Below, in pieces: positions 42,425 through 51,188 of a stretch of 64,000 nucleotides of DNA. This DNA is from Variovorax paradoxus. Its GTDB lineage: Bacteria > Pseudomonadota > Gammaproteobacteria > Burkholderiales > Burkholderiaceae_C. The first letter of the stretch is position 1. Each line of letters begins with the position of its first letter. The notes under the pieces are model-generated. The model ran no database searches. It was given only the letters and a program-made list of their open reading frames with translations, and was not told the DNA's origin. Location: contig NZ_CP091716.1 in assembly GCF_022009635.1 (NCBI RefSeq), positions 1,131,001 to 1,195,000 on the forward strand, written 5' to 3'. A program made the position numbers and the translations under genes.

Positions 42425-43918
42425 TTACTTGCCGCCCTTGGCCGACGGCAGCTTCGACACCAGCCGCAGCGAGACCGTGAGGCCTTCGAGCTGGTAGTGC
42501 GGGCGCAGGAAGAACTTGGAGGTGTAGTAGCCGGGGTTGCCCTCGACCTCTTCCACCACCACCTCGGCGGCCGCCAGCGGCTTCTGCGCCTTGGTGGTCT
42601 CCGACGAGTTGACGGGGTCGCCGTCCACGTAGTTCATGATCCATTTGTTGAGCCAGCGCTGCATCTCCTCGCGCTCCTTGAAGCTGCCGACCTTGTCGCG
42701 CACGATGCACTTCAGGTAGTGCGCGAAGCGGTTGCAGGCAAACAGGTAAGGCAGGCGCGCGGCCAGGTTGGCGTTGGCGGTGGCGTCGGGGTCGTCGTAC
42801 TCCGCCGGCTTGTGCAGCGACTGCGCGCCGATGAAGGCCGCGAAGTCGGAGTTCTTGCGGTGAATGAGCGACAGCAGCCCGGCCTTCGACAGCTCGGCCT
42901 CGCGCCGGTCGCTGATGGCGATCTCGGTCGGGCACTTCTGGTCGACGCCGCCGTCGTCGCTCGGGAAGGTGTGCAGCGGCAGGTTCTCCACCGCGCCGCC
43001 CGATTCGATGCCGCGAATGCGCGAACCCCAGCCGTAGAGCTTGTACGAACGGTTGATGTTGGTGGCCATGGCGTAGGCCGCGTTGGCCCAGGCGTACTTG
43101 CCGTGGTCGGCGCCGGCCGTGTCTTCCTCGAAGTCGAACTCCTCCACCGGGTTGGTGTTGGCGCCGTAGGGCGTGCGCGCCAGGAAGCGCGGCATGCACA
43201 GGCCGAGGTACTTGGCGTCGTCCGATTCGCGCAGGCTGCGCCAGCCGGCGTATTCGGGCGTGAGGAAGATCTTGGTCAGGTCGCGCGGGTTGGCCAGCTC
43301 CTGCCACGACTCCATCTGCATCAGGTTCGGGCTCGCGCCGGTGATGAAGGGGGCGTGCGCGGAGGCCGCGATCTTGGCCATCTCGCCGAGCAGTTCCACG
43401 TCGGGCGGGCTCTGGTCGAAGTGGTAGTCGCCCACCAGCGCGCCGAAGGGCTCGCCGCCGAACTGGCCGTATTCCTGCTCGTAGATCTTCTTGAACATCG
43501 GGCTCTGGTCCCAGGCCGCGCCCTTGAACTTCTTGAGGTTCTTGGCCAGCTCCTGCTTGGAGATGTCCATCACGCGGATCTTCAGGTGCTCGTCGGTCTC
43601 GGTGTTGTTCACCATGTAGTGCAGGCCGCGCCACGCACTCTCGAGCTTCTGGTAGTCGGGGTGGTGAATGATCCTGTTCACCTGGTCGGTGAGCTTGGCG
43701 TCGATCGCGGCGATCATGGCCTGGATCGACTTGGTCACGTCCTTGCCGATGACGGTGCTGTTGCTCAGCGCCTGCTGCGCCAGCGTGAGCACGGCGGCCT
43801 CGACGGCGCTCTTGGCTTCGTCGCTGCGCGGCTTGAATTCCTTTTGCAGCAGCGACGAAAAATCGCTGCCCGCGTACGCGACATCTTTCAGCGCGCTCTG
43901 TTCGAGTGCTTCGGCCAT
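42425..43918 (-). CDS. tssC: T6SS sheath protein TssC (VipB)
   Basis: TssC and TssB form the contractile sheath that drives the tube. The 497 aa product is a full-length TssC, with [13 protein letters not shown] near the N-terminus and conserved [15 protein letters not shown], [10 protein letters not shown] and [19 protein letters not shown] blocks. It is preceded by tssB with a gap of 41 nt. The C-terminus ends in KGGK without a known degron. Confidence 0.95.
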   Translation of the reverse strand: MAEALEQSALKDVAYAGSDFSSLLQKEFKPRSDEAKSAVEAAVLTLAQQALSNSTVIGKDVTKSIQAMIAAIDAKLTDQVNRIIHHPDYQKLESAWRGLHYMVNNTETDEHLKIRVMDISKQELAKNLKKFKGAAWDQSPMFKKIYEQEYGQFGGEPFGALVGDYHFDQSPPDVELLGEMAKIAASAHAPFITGASPNLMQMESWQELANPRDLTKIFLTPEYAGWRSLRESDDAKYLGLCMPRFLARTPYGANTNPVEEFDFEEDTAGADHGKYAWANAAYAMATNINRSYKLYGWGSRIRGIESGGAVENLPLHTFPSDDGGVDQKCPTEIAISDRREAELSKAGLLSLIHRKNSDFAAFIGAQSLHKPAEYDDPDATANANLAARLPYLFACNRFAHYLKCIVRDKVGSFKEREEMQRWLNKWIMNYVDGDPVNSSETTKAQKPLAAAEVVVEEVEGNPGYYTSKFFLRPHYQLEGLTVSLRLVSKLPSAKGGK

Positions 43919-43959
43919 GGTGGGTTCTCCTCGTTAACCGGTCTGTGTGTGAGTCAGGG

Positions 43960-44475
43960 TCAGGCGGCGGGCGTGCTGCCGTCTTCGGGCTTCTTGCTCG
44001 CGGCCAGCGTCTGCAGCAGGGCCGGGTCTTCGAGCACCTTGGCCAGCAGGTCTTCGGCGCCGCCCTTGCCGTCCATGTAGGTCACGAGGTTCGACAGCTG
44101 CGTGCGGGCCTCGAGCAGCTTGTTCAGCGCGCCCACCTTGCGGGCCACGGCGGCGGGCGAGAAATCTTCCATGTTCTCGAAGGTGAGCTCGACCTTCAGG
44201 TCGCCTTCGCCGGTGAGCGAGTTCTCCACCGCGAACGCGGCGCGAGGCTTCATGGCCTTCATGCGCGAGTCGAAGTTGTCGACGTCGATCTCCAGGAACT
44301 TGCGGTCCGCCACCGGCGCGAGCGGGTCGGCGGGCTTGCCCGACAGGTCGGCCAGCACGCCCATCACGAAGGGCAGCTGCACCTTCTTCTCGGCGCCGTA
44401 CAGCTCTACGTCGTACTCGATCTGGACCCGGGGCGCCCGGTTGCGGGCGATGAATTTCTGACTGCTCTTGGCCAT
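43960..44475 (-). CDS. tssB: T6SS sheath protein TssB (VipA)
   Basis: TssB is the smaller sheath subunit and the partner of TssC and TagJ. The 171 aa product shows the typical N-terminal KSSQKFIARNRAPRVQIEYDVE start (in parts), the LPFVMGVLADLSG segment, VDNFDSRMKAMKPR and a ALLTYMDGKGGAEDLLA-like C-terminus. GGAG lies just before ATG. It is 58 nt downstream of tssA. Confidence 0.95.
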   Translation of the reverse strand: MAKSSQKFIARNRAPRVQIEYDVELYGAEKKVQLPFVMGVLADLSGKPADPLAPVADRKFLEIDVDNFDSRMKAMKPRAAFAVENSLTGEGDLKVELTFENMEDFSPAAVARKVGALNKLLEARTQLSNLVTYMDGKGGAEDLLAKVLEDPALLQTLAASKKPEDGSTPAA

Positions 44476-44533
44476 GGAAGATGCTCCTTGCGGGTGTGGA
44501 TGGGACAGGTGTCTGGCGCGATGAGGCGTTGGC

Positions 44534-45574
44534 CTATTCGGAAGGGCGTCGGCCCGTGACCGTCTCGATGGTGTCCATCGCGTTGGGCGCGAGGTTGGCC
44601 ATGATCTCGAGGAAGCTCACGCCGATGAGCTTCTTGGCACGCTCGATCAGGAGCGGCGCGGGGTTGCCGGGCTCGGCCTGCTCGAGGTAGCGGATCACGC
44701 GGTCGAGCATCTGCACCGCGTCCTGGCGGTTCTGGATCTCGCCGCGCGCGGCTGCGGGGCGCGTGCCCGATGCGCTTGCATCCTGCGTGCCTGCGTCGGC
44801 ATCGTCGCTTGCGGCTTCCGCTGCATCGGCCGGCGCGCCGCTGGCGGCGGCGCAGGCCTTGTGCAGCACGCGGCCGATGCCGCGCAGCGCGTCGAAGTCG
44901 ACCGCGTCGGCTCGCCCGGTGCGATCGACGATGAGCCTGTGCAGGCGCTCGATCAGCGCGGGCACTTCGACGGCGGCCTGGATGGCCTCGGGCCGCTCGG
45001 CCTGGATGGCTTCGAGGCCGCCCTGCACCTGCGCCATGGAATACGTGGCCTCGCCGCCGACGGCGGTGAGCGCGTTGTGCGCGATGGCGATGTCGCGCAC
45101 GCGGATCGGCCCGATGCCGCGCGCCATGCCGACCTGCGCGTCGTACAGGTCGCGCAGGCCCATGCCTTCGTCGGTCAATGGCGCGAGCGCGTTCAGGCGC
45201 ATCGTCGGATCGTTGTCGTCGTCCGCATCGAGCTTTGGATGTATGCCGTCCCAGAAACCGTCGAGCAGGTCGCCCAGCAGGCGCAGCCCGGCCGCGAAGC
45301 CGGTGACGCCCTGCATGCGCGTGGCCGCGCGCAGCAGCAGCACCGCGGCGCGCACGTCCTTGCTGCGGCGAAGAATGGCGTCGGACTGCTCGGCTACTTC
45401 GCGCCACTCGGGCTCGACGGCGGGGATCACCGTGTCGCCGAACTGCTGCTCGGGCTTGCCTTGCGCGGCCGCGACGAGCGCGGTGAAGTCCGCGTCGTAC
45501 TCCAGGTCGTCGCCGCATGGCGATGCTTCGCCGATGGGCGTGAGCAGTGCGGAGGCAAGTTCGTTGTTCAGCAT
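44534..45574 (-). CDS. tssA: T6SS assembly protein TssA (ImpA-type)
   Basis: TssA coordinates tube and sheath assembly at the baseplate. The 346 aa product has the N-terminal ImpA domain with the LLTPIGEASPCGDDLEYDADF motif in the first 40 residues, helical middle regions and the C-terminal RYLEQAEPGNPAPLLIERAKKLI segment. ATG 45574 was chosen because a longer upstream frame (to 45664) would reach into the divergent tssJ leader. It is the first gene of the - strand operon tssA-tssB-tssC-hcp-effector. Confidence 0.9.
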   Translation of the reverse strand: MLNNELASALLTPIGEASPCGDDLEYDADFTALVAAAQGKPEQQFGDTVIPAVEPEWREVAEQSDAILRRSKDVRAAVLLLRAATRMQGVTGFAAGLRLLGDLLDGFWDGIHPKLDADDDNDPTMRLNALAPLTDEGMGLRDLYDAQVGMARGIGPIRVRDIAIAHNALTAVGGEATYSMAQVQGGLEAIQAERPEAIQAAVEVPALIERLHRLIVDRTGRADAVDFDALRGIGRVLHKACAAASGAPADAAEAASDDADAGTQDASASGTRPAAARGEIQNRQDAVQMLDRVIRYLEQAEPGNPAPLLIERAKKLIGVSFLEIMANLAPNAMDTIETVTGRRPSE

Positions 45575-45645
45575 GTTGCCTGTTGAAGTTGGCTGGTGAT
45601 AATCAAAGATGCGTCTTGACCGGTCAATGCAACGAAGGGAATAGC
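45575..45645. promoter_or_regulatory. Divergent intergenic region between tssA and tssJ
   Basis: Only 71 nt separate the divergent starts of tssA (-) and tssJ (+), so both promoters must overlap or sit within the coding regions. The stretch is AT-richer than its surroundings (GATAATCAAAGATGCG). GAAGGGA at about 45,634-45,640 serves as the tssJ ribosome site. No clear -35/-10 pair or operator was seen. Confidence 0.4.
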
Positions 45646-46158
45646 ATGCGCACGCTGGGTACACACCATTCGTCCTATGAGGACTTCATCGGCGAGATGC
45701 CGCGGCGACGCATCGCCGTTCTTGGCCTTGCTGCAGCGGGTCTTTCGCTCATTGGCTGCGCGAGCAAGCCGGTGGTGACGACCGTCGCGGTCTCGCTCAC
45801 GGCGGGCCCCGACGCCAACCCCGACGCGCGCGGACGCGCATCGCCGCTCACGGTGCGCGTGTATGCGCTGAAGTCGCCCGGCCCCTTCGAAGGCGCCGAC
45901 TTCTTCTCGCTTTTCGAGAAAGACCAGGCCACGCTCGGCGCCGAACTCGTGCAGCGCGAAGAAGTGCTGCTGCGGCCCGGCGAAAGCAGGAAGCTCGACT
46001 TCAACCTGCCGCCCGACGCCAAGGCCATCGGCGTGATGGCGGCGTTTCGCGACCTCGATCGCGCGCGCTGGCGCGAGGTGCGCCCGGTCACGACCGGCAA
46101 GGCGCAATCGCTCGATGTGCTGCTGGGCGCGCGGCAGATGCGCATCGACGCGAAGTAG
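45646..46158 (+). CDS. tssJ: T6SS outer-membrane lipoprotein TssJ
   Basis: TssJ is the lipoprotein that anchors TssM to the outer membrane. The 170 aa product has a hydrophobic signal segment ending in the lipobox LIGC, then a beta-sandwich domain. ATG 45646 has a good ribosome site. The downstream ATG 45697 would give a more typical short signal peptide (MPRRRIAVLGL) and cannot be excluded. It is transcribed opposite tssA and runs towards tssM2. Confidence 0.85.
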   Translation: MRTLGTHHSSYEDFIGEMPRRRIAVLGLAAAGLSLIGCASKPVVTTVAVSLTAGPDANPDARGRASPLTVRVYALKSPGPFEGADFFSLFEKDQATLGAELVQREEVLLRPGESRKLDFNLPPDAKAIGVMAAFRDLDRARWREVRPVTTGKAQSLDVLLGARQMRIDAK

Positions 46159-46176
46159 CGCCGGCGGCTTGCCTCT

Positions 46177-47289
46177 TCAAGCGGTAGTGCTGGCCGGCGA
46201 CGGGCGACCCGGCCTCACCAGCGGTTGATCGGCCGGCAGGAAGCGGCCGAACAGGTCGTCCACGAAGGCTGCCGGGGCACCGTTCGATGCCGCGGCCGTC
46301 AGGTAGAGGCCGCGCCAGCGCGGCGCGCGCGTGCCCTTGCCATGGTTCTCGAACAGCACTTGCGCGAAGGTGCGCAGCCCCGGCTGAAGCGCGCGCACCG
46401 CTTCCACGAATTCATGCACCGCGAGCCGGTCCGCGGCGCCGGCCTGCTCGCGCAGCAGGCTCATGCGCAGCGCATGCAGGTGTTGTGCGAGCGGATCGAA
46501 CACCGCATCGAGCCTTTCGGCCGCCGGCGTGGCGATGACGGGAGACGGATCGGTCAGCCGGTGGCCCACCGCCTGCGACAGCGCTTCAGGCGGCAAGGCC
46601 CGGTGCAGCACCGCATAGCCGGGGAGTTGCTCCAGCCCGGTCACGACGAGGTAGGCGGGCATCTGCAGGCGAAGGGTGTCGCTGGTCTCGTCGAGCAGGC
46701 GGCGCATGCGCGCGGCCAGGGCCGCCAGATCGCTCTCGTCCGCATGCAGCAGGTCGCGCGCGGCCACGCATGCGACCATGCCGTTGAGCGGAAGGCGGTG
46801 GCGCCGCTCGGCCAGCGCGAGCAGCGATTGCAGCCACAGGCCGCGCTGCGCCGGAGTGCCCGCCGCGTCGCCGACCGCATCGGGCGGCACTTCGATGGCC
46901 ACCGTCGCGGCGGTCAGCCACCAGTGCCAGCATGCGTCGGCCTTGGCGCCATCCGCTTCGCGCGCGGGCATGCGTTCGCCGTGCCCCGCCGCGAGCAGGC
47001 CGGGCAGGTTGGCCGCGGCATCGCCGAAGAAAAGGAACCATGGAACGGGCGCGCGCGAGCGGCCGCGCTTCATGGCCTGCTGCGCCTGCGCCATGCCGTC
47101 CCCGAGCGACGCGGCGGCCATGTCGGCGCTGCCGGCTTGCGTGCCGAGCGCTTCGATGCGCCGCGCCAGCGCGCGGCGCCGTGCGCCGCGGCCGGCATCG
47201 CGCACCACGCCGTACAGCAGCGCGAAGCCGGTGAGGCACAGCACCAGCAGCAGCCAGAAGCGATGGTTGTGCGAGAGCATGAGGGTCAT
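46177..47289 (-). CDS. Truncated second TssM-like protein (IcmF N-terminal part only)
   Basis: The 370 aa product matches only the N-terminal membrane and cytoplasmic region of TssM. After one membrane helix (FWLLLVLCLTGFALLYGVV) it reads VPWFLFFGDAAANLPGLL where TssM has PWYxxIGxPGAGKTT, so the Walker A glycine-lysine-threonine is lost. Later blocks still align: CWHWWLTAATVAIEV, LPLNGMVACVAARDLL, LQMPAYLVVTGLEQLPGY, RWRGLYLTAAASNGAP. The periplasmic and C-terminal IcmF domains are absent. It overlaps tssL2 by 4 nt, so the two form a pair. It may stabilise or modulate the main complex; a decayed second system is the alternative. Confidence 0.8.
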   Translation of the reverse strand: MTLMLSHNHRFWLLLVLCLTGFALLYGVVRDAGRGARRRALARRIEALGTQAGSADMAAASLGDGMAQAQQAMKRGRSRAPVPWFLFFGDAAANLPGLLAAGHGERMPAREADGAKADACWHWWLTAATVAIEVPPDAVGDAAGTPAQRGLWLQSLLALAERRHRLPLNGMVACVAARDLLHADESDLAALAARMRRLLDETSDTLRLQMPAYLVVTGLEQLPGYAVLHRALPPEALSQAVGHRLTDPSPVIATPAAERLDAVFDPLAQHLHALRMSLLREQAGAADRLAVHEFVEAVRALQPGLRTFAQVLFENHGKGTRAPRWRGLYLTAAASNGAPAAFVDDLFGRFLPADQPLVRPGRPSPASTTA

Positions 47290-48629
47290 CGCGACACCGT
47301 CTCGAGAAACACGAAGTCGGCGATCAGCCGGTCGCTGTTCTTGCTGGCCGCGACCGTCTCGCGCAGCCGCAGCAGGTAGTCGGACGCGAGTTCGAAGGGC
47401 GGCCGGTCGGCGGTTTCGGTGAACGGCGTAGGCGCCGACAGCACGGTGATCAGCACGCTGCCGAAGGGCGGGCTCACGAGCCAGCTCGACGGGATCTCTC
47501 GGCCCAGCGTCAACGTCTCGCCCGCGCGCAGCTGCGTGGGTGCCTGCCCCGCGTTGAGGTGCATGACCGAGCCGTCGGCCGTGTAGTAGTCGACCCAGAT
47601 GTAGCTGTCGTGGCGCGGCGCCACCACCTGCACGCGCACCGGGTCGCCTTCGCGCAGCTTGCCTTCGAGCGCGGAGGGGGAGTCGATGTCCAGGCCGTAG
47701 GCCCGCTCGCGGTTGCGCGCCTGGTAGGGCTTGAGGATGGCGAACACCTCGCAGTGCGGCCACACGCGCAGGCCGATGTCGAAGCGCGGCGACTTCACGC
47801 CGGGCATCGCGCTCACCTCGCGCTCGACCCGAGGCAGGTCGCCGGGCACCGAGACGAAGCCGGACACGCGCGTGCGGCCTTCCGCGTCCACGGTGGCCGA
47901 GAGATCGGCGCAGGCGAAGGTCTGCAGGTGCTGGTCGATGCGCTGGCTCAGCGCCGACACGGCCGCGGGCGGCCCGGTGGACCACAGCCACAGCAGGTAG
48001 AGCAGCGGCAGCAGCAGCGCGAGCGCGGCGCCGGTGCGCAGCAGCGTGCGGTCGCGCCGGCGGGTGTCGTTGGGGCCGCGCGGGTCGGGCACGCTGTAGG
48101 GCTGCGGCGTGATGCGGTCGTGCGCCAGGCTGTCGGCCGCGAGCGGGCGCAGCTGAAGCTGGCGGCCGTGCAGGTCTTTCAGCTTGCCGAGTTCGCCCTG
48201 GTCGCCGTCCTCGAAGTAGTACTGGCCCTTGAAGCCGAGCACCAGCGCATGCCAGTAGACCTCGCGCACGTCGTCGTCCTGCGCACCCAGGGCCGACAGG
48301 TGGTGGAAGAACTCGCTGTGCGCGTTGTTGGAGTTGAAGAGCTGCGCCTGCAGCGGCGCGGGGCTGTTGCCGGCACCCGCGGCGGCGCTTGCTTCCGGAT
48401 GGCGCGCGAGGATTTCGTCGATCCACGCCACCATCGCGAACACGGCCGGCTCGACCTGCGGCGCGGGCGTGCCCGAAGCCTCGGCGGCGGCGCGGGCGGT
48501 GTCGAGCAGTTGCAGCGCCTTGTGCTGCGCCGCCGCAAGCGTGGGCAACGGACGGCCGGCGGCGACCGATGCGTCCAGGGCGAGGCCGTACGCAATGAAG
48601 CCGGAGAAGCAGTCGAGCAGGCGGGCCAT
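47286..48629 (-). CDS. Second DotU/TssL-like protein with DUF4384-like domain instead of OmpA
   Basis: The 447 aa product has an N-terminal DotU domain (about 1-180, AWIDEILARHPE), a membrane helix near 208-228 (ALALLLPLLYLLWLW) and a periplasmic part unlike that of the main TssL. The latter contains a BON-like strand region (VSGFVSVPGDLPRVEREVSAMPGV in parts) and then a domain resembling DUF4384 (LREGDPVRVQVVAPRHDSYIWVDYYTADGSVMHLN in parts). OmpA is absent, so it is not a peptidoglycan anchor. It is coupled to tssM2. The same DUF4384-like module is found in the kinase and the caspase protein. Confidence 0.82.
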   Translation of the reverse strand: MARLLDCFSGFIAYGLALDASVAAGRPLPTLAAAQHKALQLLDTARAAAEASGTPAPQVEPAVFAMVAWIDEILARHPEASAAAGAGNSPAPLQAQLFNSNNAHSEFFHHLSALGAQDDDVREVYWHALVLGFKGQYYFEDGDQGELGKLKDLHGRQLQLRPLAADSLAHDRITPQPYSVPDPRGPNDTRRRDRTLLRTGAALALLLPLLYLLWLWSTGPPAAVSALSQRIDQHLQTFACADLSATVDAEGRTRVSGFVSVPGDLPRVEREVSAMPGVKSPRFDIGLRVWPHCEVFAILKPYQARNRERAYGLDIDSPSALEGKLREGDPVRVQVVAPRHDSYIWVDYYTADGSVMHLNAGQAPTQLRAGETLTLGREIPSSWLVSPPFGSVLITVLSAPTPFTETADRPPFELASDYLLRLRETVAASKNSDRLIADFVFLETVSR

Positions 48630-48869
48630 GACGGTGCCCGCTCAGGCGTGCATTGCGAAGGATGCCTTGTACCGGCGTGTGCAGCGATGGCGCATGACCG
48701 TGTCCCCGGTTCCTTCGAGTGGGCTTTCATTGTTTCAAAGGGGGAGCAGGGGGCGCCATACCGCTTGGGGCCTATGCCGTTGGTGGGGCGGCGGCCTTGC
48801 TGCGCGGGGCAATCACCGGTATCTTCTGCACCCGGTAGTTCAATGCGTGCTGGGACACGGGGAAAAGAC

Positions 48870-49547
48870 ATGAAAATCCTGATCGCCGACGACCACCGGC
48901 TCGTCATCGAGGCGGTCAAAGCCAAGTTGTCGGAGCTGGAGCCCGGCATCGAGTTCGTGCTGGCGATGAGCGTCGACGAACTGCTTGCGGGCGCCACCGA
49001 CGACCTCGACCTGGCCCTGATCGACCTCAACATGCCCGGCGCCGACGGCCAGGCGCACATCGACGTGATCCGCCAGCGTCATCCGGCCGTGCCGGTGATG
49101 GTGCTGTCGGGTTACGAAGACCCGGCCATCATGCGCAGCGCGCTCGAGCGCGGCGTGCTGGGCTTCATTCCCAAGGCTTATTCACCCGATGTGATGCTCT
49201 CGGCCGTGCGGCTGGTGCTGGCCGGCGGCGTGTACGTGCCGCCGATGATGCTCACGGCGCTGCCGCCGGGCATCGTGGCCGGCGTGGTGCCGCAGGCCGC
49301 CGAGGCGCTGTCGTCGCGCGGCGGCAGCCAGACGCTGGAGCACCTGCGCAACGTGCTCACCGAGCGGCAGGTCGAGGTGCTGCAGCTGCTGTCGCAGGGC
49401 AAGCCCAACAAGCTGATCGGGCGCAGCCTGGGCATCAGCGAAGGCACGGTGAAGATCCATCTGGCCGCGATCTTCCGCGCGCTGAACGTGCGCAACCGCA
49501 CCGAGGCGGTGGTGGCGGCGCAGGCGCTGACCGAAGCGCAGGCCTGA
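48870..49547 (+). CDS. NarL/LuxR-type response regulator, orphan
   Basis: The 225 aa product has an N-terminal receiver domain (IADDHRLVIEAV; phospho-acceptor Asp in LALIDLNMPG, near residue 53; conserved Lys in GFIPKAY) and a C-terminal LuxR-type helix-turn-helix (LTERQVEVLQLLSQGKPNKLIGRSLGISEGTVKIHLAAIF in parts). No histidine kinase gene is in the window, so it is an orphan. GGAAAAG precedes ATG 48,870. It lies between the T6SS island and the Nit1 cluster and could control either. The 240 nt upstream holds no feature that could be identified. Confidence 0.9.
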   Translation: MKILIADDHRLVIEAVKAKLSELEPGIEFVLAMSVDELLAGATDDLDLALIDLNMPGADGQAHIDVIRQRHPAVPVMVLSGYEDPAIMRSALERGVLGFIPKAYSPDVMLSAVRLVLAGGVYVPPMMLTALPPGIVAGVVPQAAEALSSRGGSQTLEHLRNVLTERQVEVLQLLSQGKPNKLIGRSLGISEGTVKIHLAAIFRALNVRNRTEAVVAAQALTEAQA

Positions 49548-49558
49548 GCGGGCGGCTT

Positions 49559-50866
49559 TCAGGCCGCGCGAAGCACGGGAGCCGGCGCGGCTTCGTCGCC
49601 GCGCCGTGAAGCCTTGCGTTCGGCGATGGCCTGCGCCAGGAACTCCGCGTCCCGCGCCACCCCCGAAAAGCGCCCCGACCCCCAGGTGTGCAGCCACGGC
49701 AGGCCCAGGAAGTACAGTCCCGGCTCGTTCGTCACGCCGCGCAGGTGCACTGGGGCGCCTCGCCCGTTGAACACCGGCGCATCGACCCACGCGAAGTCCG
49801 GCGAGAAGCCGATGCACCACACCACGCTGGCGATGCCCGCTGCCGCGAGGTCGAGCCGGGTGCGCTCTTCGCCCGGCACCCACACCGGCGTGTAGACCGA
49901 AGGCGGCGGCGCCTCGATGCCCTTGGCCGCGATGTGTCTGTCGATGGATGCGTTGATGCGGTTGTAGGTCTCGTCGGCCTGGTCGAGGTTGTCGCGCAGG
50001 TTGGGCTGCAGCTCGAAGCTGCCGTTGTCGAAGCCGCTCAGCAGGCCGTACAGCTCCATGCCTTCGAGCGCGAAGCGCCGCAGGTCGATGTCGCGCCCGC
50101 CGTCGCGGCCGGTCACGTAGTGGTTGGTGTTGTCGCGCACGCCTTCGCGCAGCGGATGCTCGGTGACGGGCATGTCGTAGTACTTCATGTCGGCGAGCCA
50201 GTCGACCACCTCGCGGCCACGGTAGAAGCGCGCGCAGCGCGGTGCGTTGCCTGTGGCCAGGTGCACCTTGCGGCCGGCCAGGTGCAGGTCTTCGGCGATC
50301 TGCGCGCCCGACTGGCCGCAGCCCACCACCAGCACCGCGCCTTCGGGCAGCTGCGCCGGGTTGCGGTACTGCGCGGAGTGGAACTGCGCCACGCCCGCCG
50401 GCAGCTTCTCCGCCAGGCGCGGCACGACGGGGCGGTGGTAGCCGCCCGAAGCCACCACCACCTGGTCGGCGGTGTAGAGGCCGGCATCGGTCTGCACGCT
50501 GAAGCGCTCGCGTTCGCCGTCGCGCGCCACCCGCGAGACGCGCTCCACCGTCACGCCTTCAATGGCCGGCGCCTTCACATGATCGACGAAGCCGGCGAGC
50601 CATTCGTTGATCTGGTCCTTGACCATGAAGCCGTGCGGATCGCCGCCGGTGTAGCCCCAGCCCGGCAGCTGGCATTGCCAGTTGGGCGTGACGAGGCAGA
50701 ACGAATCCCAGCGCTGCGTGCGCCAGGTGTGCACCAGGCTGCGCTTCTCGATCACCAGGTGGTCGATGCCGCGCTGCTGCAGGCCGTGGCTCAGCGACAG
50801 GCCGGCCTGGCCGCCGCCAACGATGACGACGCTGTAGTGGCTGCGTCCGCCGTGGGGGTGTGACAT
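49559..50866 (-). CDS. Flavin-dependent monooxygenase-like oxidoreductase (MSMEG_0569 type)
   Basis: The 435 aa product has the FAD-binding [13 protein letters not shown] motif near the N-terminus, an NAD(P)H-binding [15 protein letters not shown] motif at about 180-195, and the FxGxxxHxx(Y)-like QFHSAQYR segment between them, as in class B flavoprotein monooxygenases. It is the last gene of the Nit1 operon, and its family is the flavoprotein seen in Nit1 clusters. The likely substrate is a nitrile- or amine-derived compound, which cannot be read from sequence. Confidence 0.85.
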   Translation of the reverse strand: MSHPHGGRSHYSVVIVGGGQAGLSLSHGLQQRGIDHLVIEKRSLVHTWRTQRWDSFCLVTPNWQCQLPGWGYTGGDPHGFMVKDQINEWLAGFVDHVKAPAIEGVTVERVSRVARDGERERFSVQTDAGLYTADQVVVASGGYHRPVVPRLAEKLPAGVAQFHSAQYRNPAQLPEGAVLVVGCGQSGAQIAEDLHLAGRKVHLATGNAPRCARFYRGREVVDWLADMKYYDMPVTEHPLREGVRDNTNHYVTGRDGGRDIDLRRFALEGMELYGLLSGFDNGSFELQPNLRDNLDQADETYNRINASIDRHIAAKGIEAPPPSVYTPVWVPGEERTRLDLAAAGIASVVWCIGFSPDFAWVDAPVFNGRGAPVHLRGVTNEPGLYFLGLPWLHTWGSGRFSGVARDAEFLAQAIAERKASRRGDEAAPAPVLRAA

Positions 50867-50903
50867 GGGATGCTTCTTTCTCTGGATAGGGGGAACGAAC
50901 GCG

Positions 50904-51188
50904 TCAGTCGATGGCGACGACGGTGACGTGGGCATCGGCGGTGCCTGCGAAGCGCGCGGCGGTCTGCTCGATCTGCGCGAGCTGGTCCATCGCCTGCGAG
51001 CAGGCGAAGCCGTACTTCGCGCGCACGCGCTCGGAGGCCGCTTCCAGGGCTTCGCGCGTGCGCTGCATGAAGTCGCCGAGGGCATAGCGCTCGCCGGGCG
51101 AGAGGTGTTCCCGCACCACGCTCGAAGGCGAGTAGCAGCGGGTTTCGCTGGCGTCGGGCCAGCGCACGTGGAAGTGGGTCACGGGCAT
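50904..51188 (-). CDS. Small conserved Nit1-cluster protein (MSMEG_0570 type)
   Basis: The 94 aa product matches the small MSMEG_0570-type protein of Nit1 clusters. It has a compact beta start (THFHVRWPDASETRCYSPSSVV in parts), a helical middle (FMQRTREALEAASERV) and a beta end. It overlaps the AIR-synthase-like gene by 10 nt. No catalytic motif is visible; family members are linked to nitrogen starvation responses. Confidence 0.78.
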   Translation of the reverse strand: MPVTHFHVRWPDASETRCYSPSSVVREHLSPGERYALGDFMQRTREALEAASERVRAKYGFACSQAMDQLAQIEQTAARFAGTADAHVTVVAID

